64,000 nt of DNA from Aphis gossypii (lineage: Eukaryota; Arthropoda; Insecta; Hemiptera; Aphididae): the NCBI RefSeq assembly GCF_020184175.1, contig NC_065531.1, positions 79,268,604 to 79,332,603 on the forward strand, read 5' to 3'. Every line of letters begins with the position of its first letter. Position 1 is the stretch's first letter. Below are positions 60,481 through 64,000 of this stretch, in pieces. Both the position numbers and the translations under genes were made by a program. The notes beneath the pieces were generated by a model. It saw only the letters and a program-made list of their open reading frames with translations, was not told the origin of the DNA and did not search any database.

Positions 60481-61080
60481 CGAATAGGTTTTTTAAAATG
60501 TTAAAATTAAGTCGCGCACGCGTAATCCGAGAGCATCTACAGCCGCTGTAGCGTAAACTGTAAATATATATATAAAATGCAATGTGTACAAACTGTATAA
60601 TATACCGTGAGCCTTGTTATCGTCTAAATAAAGCTTGTACGCGTTGGCATTTTGTCATTGATACAGACCGTGTTTGTGCCGACGTACTCGCGGTGCCGTA
60701 TATTTATTATGTGATTAGTATATACATCATATTATTATTATTATTATGACGTATTTACGACGTATACAGGACGAGAAAAAAAGCAGGACCCGCGCGCTCT
60801 GCAGGATAATATACGACGCGCTGCGCGGCGGATCCGTCGTAATTTACTGTTGAGTTTTGAAACGGCTCGGCTACACGAGCATCATCTGAACTGTGTGCAT
60901 TATCCGACGAAATATTTAAAGAATAATACTATAACATTTAGGATAATCGTGGGTGCCAGAAGACTCGTTGACACCTTCCTCTATTGCACCCTATCCGTTG
61001 ATAACGACACGCGAATTCGAATGTTTGCACCGCGTAACGTCATTTCAGAATTATTTGGCATAATATGTACACTAAAATAA
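60481..61080. promoter_or_regulatory. CpG-containing block, possible promoter or enhancer
   Basis: Repeated CpG-rich phrases (GTCGCGCACGCG, CGCGCGCTCTGC, CGACGCGCTGCGCGGCGGAT) stand out in AT-rich sequence. The 15-bp palindrome CTACAGCCGCTGTAG lies at 60537-60551 and a TATATATATAAAA run follows. No exon structure was recognised. The 76-codon frame at 60850-61080 is not convincing. It may control a gene outside the window. Confidence 0.35.
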
Positions 61081-61931
61081 TATCGTGTAGGTTAGCTCTG
61101 TAGGTACGCGAATACGAATAAGCTAGTCGACACTTTAAACTGAGTGTAAACTTTATTAATTAGCGTCGTTCCGTCGGCACGGTATGCTCTTTATATAACT
61201 ATATATTAAGATAAATGGTTCACCTATATACGCGGCTAAAACAACGTTTTTGATTAACAGATGTAAATAATATATCGTACAGTAGTATAGCAGTAGATTG
61301 GCTTCGTTTCCTACGTACTCAAATGTTGGCACTCTATACGCAAAAGGTACTTTTGCTTAAATCCTCACGTGTGCATTAGAAACCGAAAAAAAACGTCGCA
61401 TAAGTGTTATGTTATTAAATGAAAACTCACTTCCTGCGCCACCATATTATAATATTCGAACACCCCGAGATTTGTCTAAAATGTATGAATAATAAAACAA
61501 TCGCGGAAACTCGCGTCACATAGATGGAAATTATGAAAATATAACGTTTATACTTAAGCCTTTTATTACCTGTTATAACTTATAACACATTAGCGTTGTT
61601 CTCAATCATACCAGTCATTTTAAAAACATAGAACCACAGATCAACTGTATTACAAATAATAACAAGATTATAGTATTATAATGTGCGAAATCTAAATATA
61701 CCATTATAATAATTTATATAATAAATGATAATAACATAATGGCACGCTGAAGCTAAAAAAATTATAATGTTATAATTATTTGGTATTAAGGTATTAAATA
61801 TAATTAGGAGTGGTTGATTTTGTGGGAAAAATATTTAAAAAAAATAAAAAAGTGATTGGTAGCAGTTAGGAAGGGAAGGTGAGAGTTTAAACTGTAATTT
61901 ATTATTTTACAAGAAGACGCCTTACATAACG

Positions 61932-62338
61932 TTATCTCCGTCCATCATACGCGTTACATATCTGATTTGCTTTATGAAGGACCAACGCTGTGGGCCCTAA
62001 ATTAATATTATAGTTAATTAAACTGTTATTAAACTAAAAAATTGAGAATATTATCTGCAATAAAGCGTTAAGTTTAATTTGATATCTAAATTTCACAATA
62101 ATTAATACAAAGTGTAAGAAACAATATCACATGTATGCATATACTATATACATTCTATCATAGGTACTTCATTCAATATCAAATTACACTCAACGTTACA
62201 ATGTATAGATAATATTCAAATAATTAAATTGTATAATAGGTCATTTTAACTCTAATATTGATTGTTGACCTAGAGCCCAAGGTTTTGGTCCTACAGAAAG
62301 TTAATTTGCAATGTTTTAAGATCTATGGACGGAGATAA
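61932..62338. mobile_element. MITE, about 407 bp, with TTATCTCCGTCCAT ends
   Basis: TTATCTCCGTCCAT at 61932-61945 is repeated inverted and identical at 62325-62338. Inward, AGGACCAA..(6)..GGGCCCTA on the left is matched by an inverted AGGACCAAAACCTTGGGCTC on the right. It is non-coding. No obvious target duplication was found. Confidence 0.6.
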
Positions 62339-64000
62339 AAAATAAATGCTGGCCACCTATTAACAACACTTCACAAATTGTTAATAACAATAATATTTGA
62401 ATCAAATAATATTATGTATAAAAAGCAATTATCAAATACTAAATATGTTGTAAAAAAATGTCAAACAAATTTACAAAATATTTAATACCGATGTTTGTTT
62501 TATTGATTTTCTACGTTTTTTTTAAATAACATTAATATTTAATATTTTATTTGTTAACTAAAATAATATTTAATGTAGCTGCGTAGGTACTTAAAGCTAC
62601 CGACTAAAATAACTAAAATAGTTTTATATAATGTTTGGGTTTTTGTGACGTTACGTCCTATTCAGATATAAAGTTACAAAAATGCAAACAAATATATATC
62701 AACAGTAATATTTTCAGTTGAAATTTAAACCATATACCTCATAATATATTATTATTTGAATTGTATAGAATTTTAGTATTGTAAATTTAATTAAAAAAAA
62801 AGTTTTGAAATTTGAAAAGTTAATTTATTATGATATAAGATAATTAAGCTATTAAAAAGCTATTGTCTATTTAAATGTACTGTGTAGGTACGTTATTTTC
62901 AATCACGAAACGTGTATTTTTATGGCTATTTTTAATATTTATATTTAATGTGCATAAGTACATACTTCGTGTATGTAATTTAACTTTTGAACTTAGAAGT
63001 TTACGATGTGCATTAATAGTTTACAATTATTGATCGCAATATGAGTTTTTTGCATGTCGTCGAGAAAAGTGCCCGTCAGATTAATCTTTGAGGTAACCCA
63101 TTAGCCATTATACCCAATGTCAAATGGTCAATTTTGGGTAAATCATAGATCAAAGATACTACCTCTATTTATTAAATCATCAATCTTTATTTAAATATAT
63201 ATAATGATTTCGCTAATATTATTGATATCTGTTTTTGAGATGATCGTAATTACCGAAAAGTTCATTTAAAAATTAACATAATTGTCTGTATTTTACAATG
63301 AAATAAAAACTCATAAAAACGAATTACAACTTAGACCGAAAAAATAGACAATTATGAATAAATCCACCCATTTCAAGGCATAATCAAATGAAATGAGAAA
63401 TAAGCCAAACAAAACACGAGTTCATTAATTAATCGGCTATCGGCTAATTTGTAAATTAATATAATATTGCTGAAACAGTTTAAACAAAAATTCACTATCT
63501 TAAACAACATAAATCACATTCTTAAAGCATGCTTATATATTTCTTGTTTATATGCAGTATTATAAGAAAAAAAAATAATATAACCAATAATAATTAATAT
63601 TATAGCTTTTAATCAAATACAATATATTATGCTCAAATTGACAATCTTAAAATGTTAAGCACATTTACGTTTACACATCTATATAACACGTGATGATAAA
63701 TACTATAGATTTGTATACGATAAATAAATGTACCTACCTAATAGATGAAGATTTAATTAATCAAAAGTACCCATTATCAATTACACTGATGATAGGTAAA
63801 TCTACTTATAATATAGGGATCTCACGGGATTTAATCAATAAGAATAGGGGCCCCTATATTTCGTATAAAAATCCCACAAAATCATCTTCCATTTATATTA
63901 TTTGGATTTCGTATTAATAATCCATTGTCTTTAACGTGGCACGTTTATATTTTTATGAAATAAAAAATCGTTGGCACGGTGATTAATTATACAGTATTAA
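62339..64000. other. Intergenic to window end, no gene seen
   Basis: AT-rich, stop-dense sequence. No exon, repeat boundary or RNA gene supported. The 75-codon frame at 63690-63917 has no recognisable feature. Confidence 0.4.

Noticed and set aside
60850..61080. 76-codon frame in the CpG-rich block
   Set aside because: No true ATG context or homology pattern; composition explains the open frame.

Overview
The window is eukaryotic and very AT-rich. Coding exons are short, introns are typical GT-AG, and small transposable elements are dense. The gene content (insect-type core alpha-1,3-fucosyltransferase, gdl/DGCR6, RCC1, a THAP-domain gene, an RNA polymerase I A34-like subunit, a cytoplasmic-type actin) and the style of the repeats suggest an insect, most likely an aphid. 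No bacterial, viral or CRISPR signal was seen.

Layout. 0.5-3.6 kb holds the 3' two thirds of a FucTA gene (+) with a MITE in one intron. 5-9.4 kb holds dispersed repeats and an orphan CpG-rich first exon. 9.4-11.1 kb is gdl/DGCR6 (+, 4 coding exons), which converges on RCC1 (-, 11 coding exons, 14.85-11.52 kb, with a probable 5'UTR exon near 16.9 kb). 18.2-24.3 kb is an accessory region: a hAT-type MITE with a perfect 8-bp target duplication, a decayed three-exon copy and then an expanded copy of an unrecognised gene built from repeated phase 1-1 mini-exons, and a 1.6-kb foldback palindrome. 25-30.5 kb is a cluster of non-autonomous DNA elements. One carries a relic of a transposon-associated protein, one has clustered GATTCCGCCAG iterons, and one has about 110-bp TIRs. 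31.7-33.9 kb is a THAP gene in which an exon made of the C-terminal part of the THAP domain is repeated eight times at an exact 161-bp period. A third hAT-like MITE lies at its 3' end. 35.2-37.5 kb is a probable Pol I A34/POLR1G-like gene (+, 4 exons, one GC-AG intron). 37.5-51.4 kb is almost gene-free and includes a MULE-like transposase relic and an 803-bp hAT-type element. 51.7-55.1 kb is a complete actin gene with CArG box, TATA box, 5'UTR intron, three coding exons and poly(A) signals. 55.1-64 kb is mostly non-coding, with one possible orphan minus-strand exon, a MITE and a CpG-rich block.

The conserved genes are independent housekeeping functions (glycan modification, Ran GTPase exchange, rRNA transcription, cytoskeleton). 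They do not form a pathway. The most unusual content is the pair of mini-exon arrays at 18.6-22.6 kb and 31.7-33.9 kb. They appear unrelated in sequence, but both grew by tandem duplication of exon-plus-intron units whose exons start and end in phase 1, so copy number can change without breaking the reading frame. All exon models were read by eye from splice sites and reading phase and are not confirmed by transcripts.
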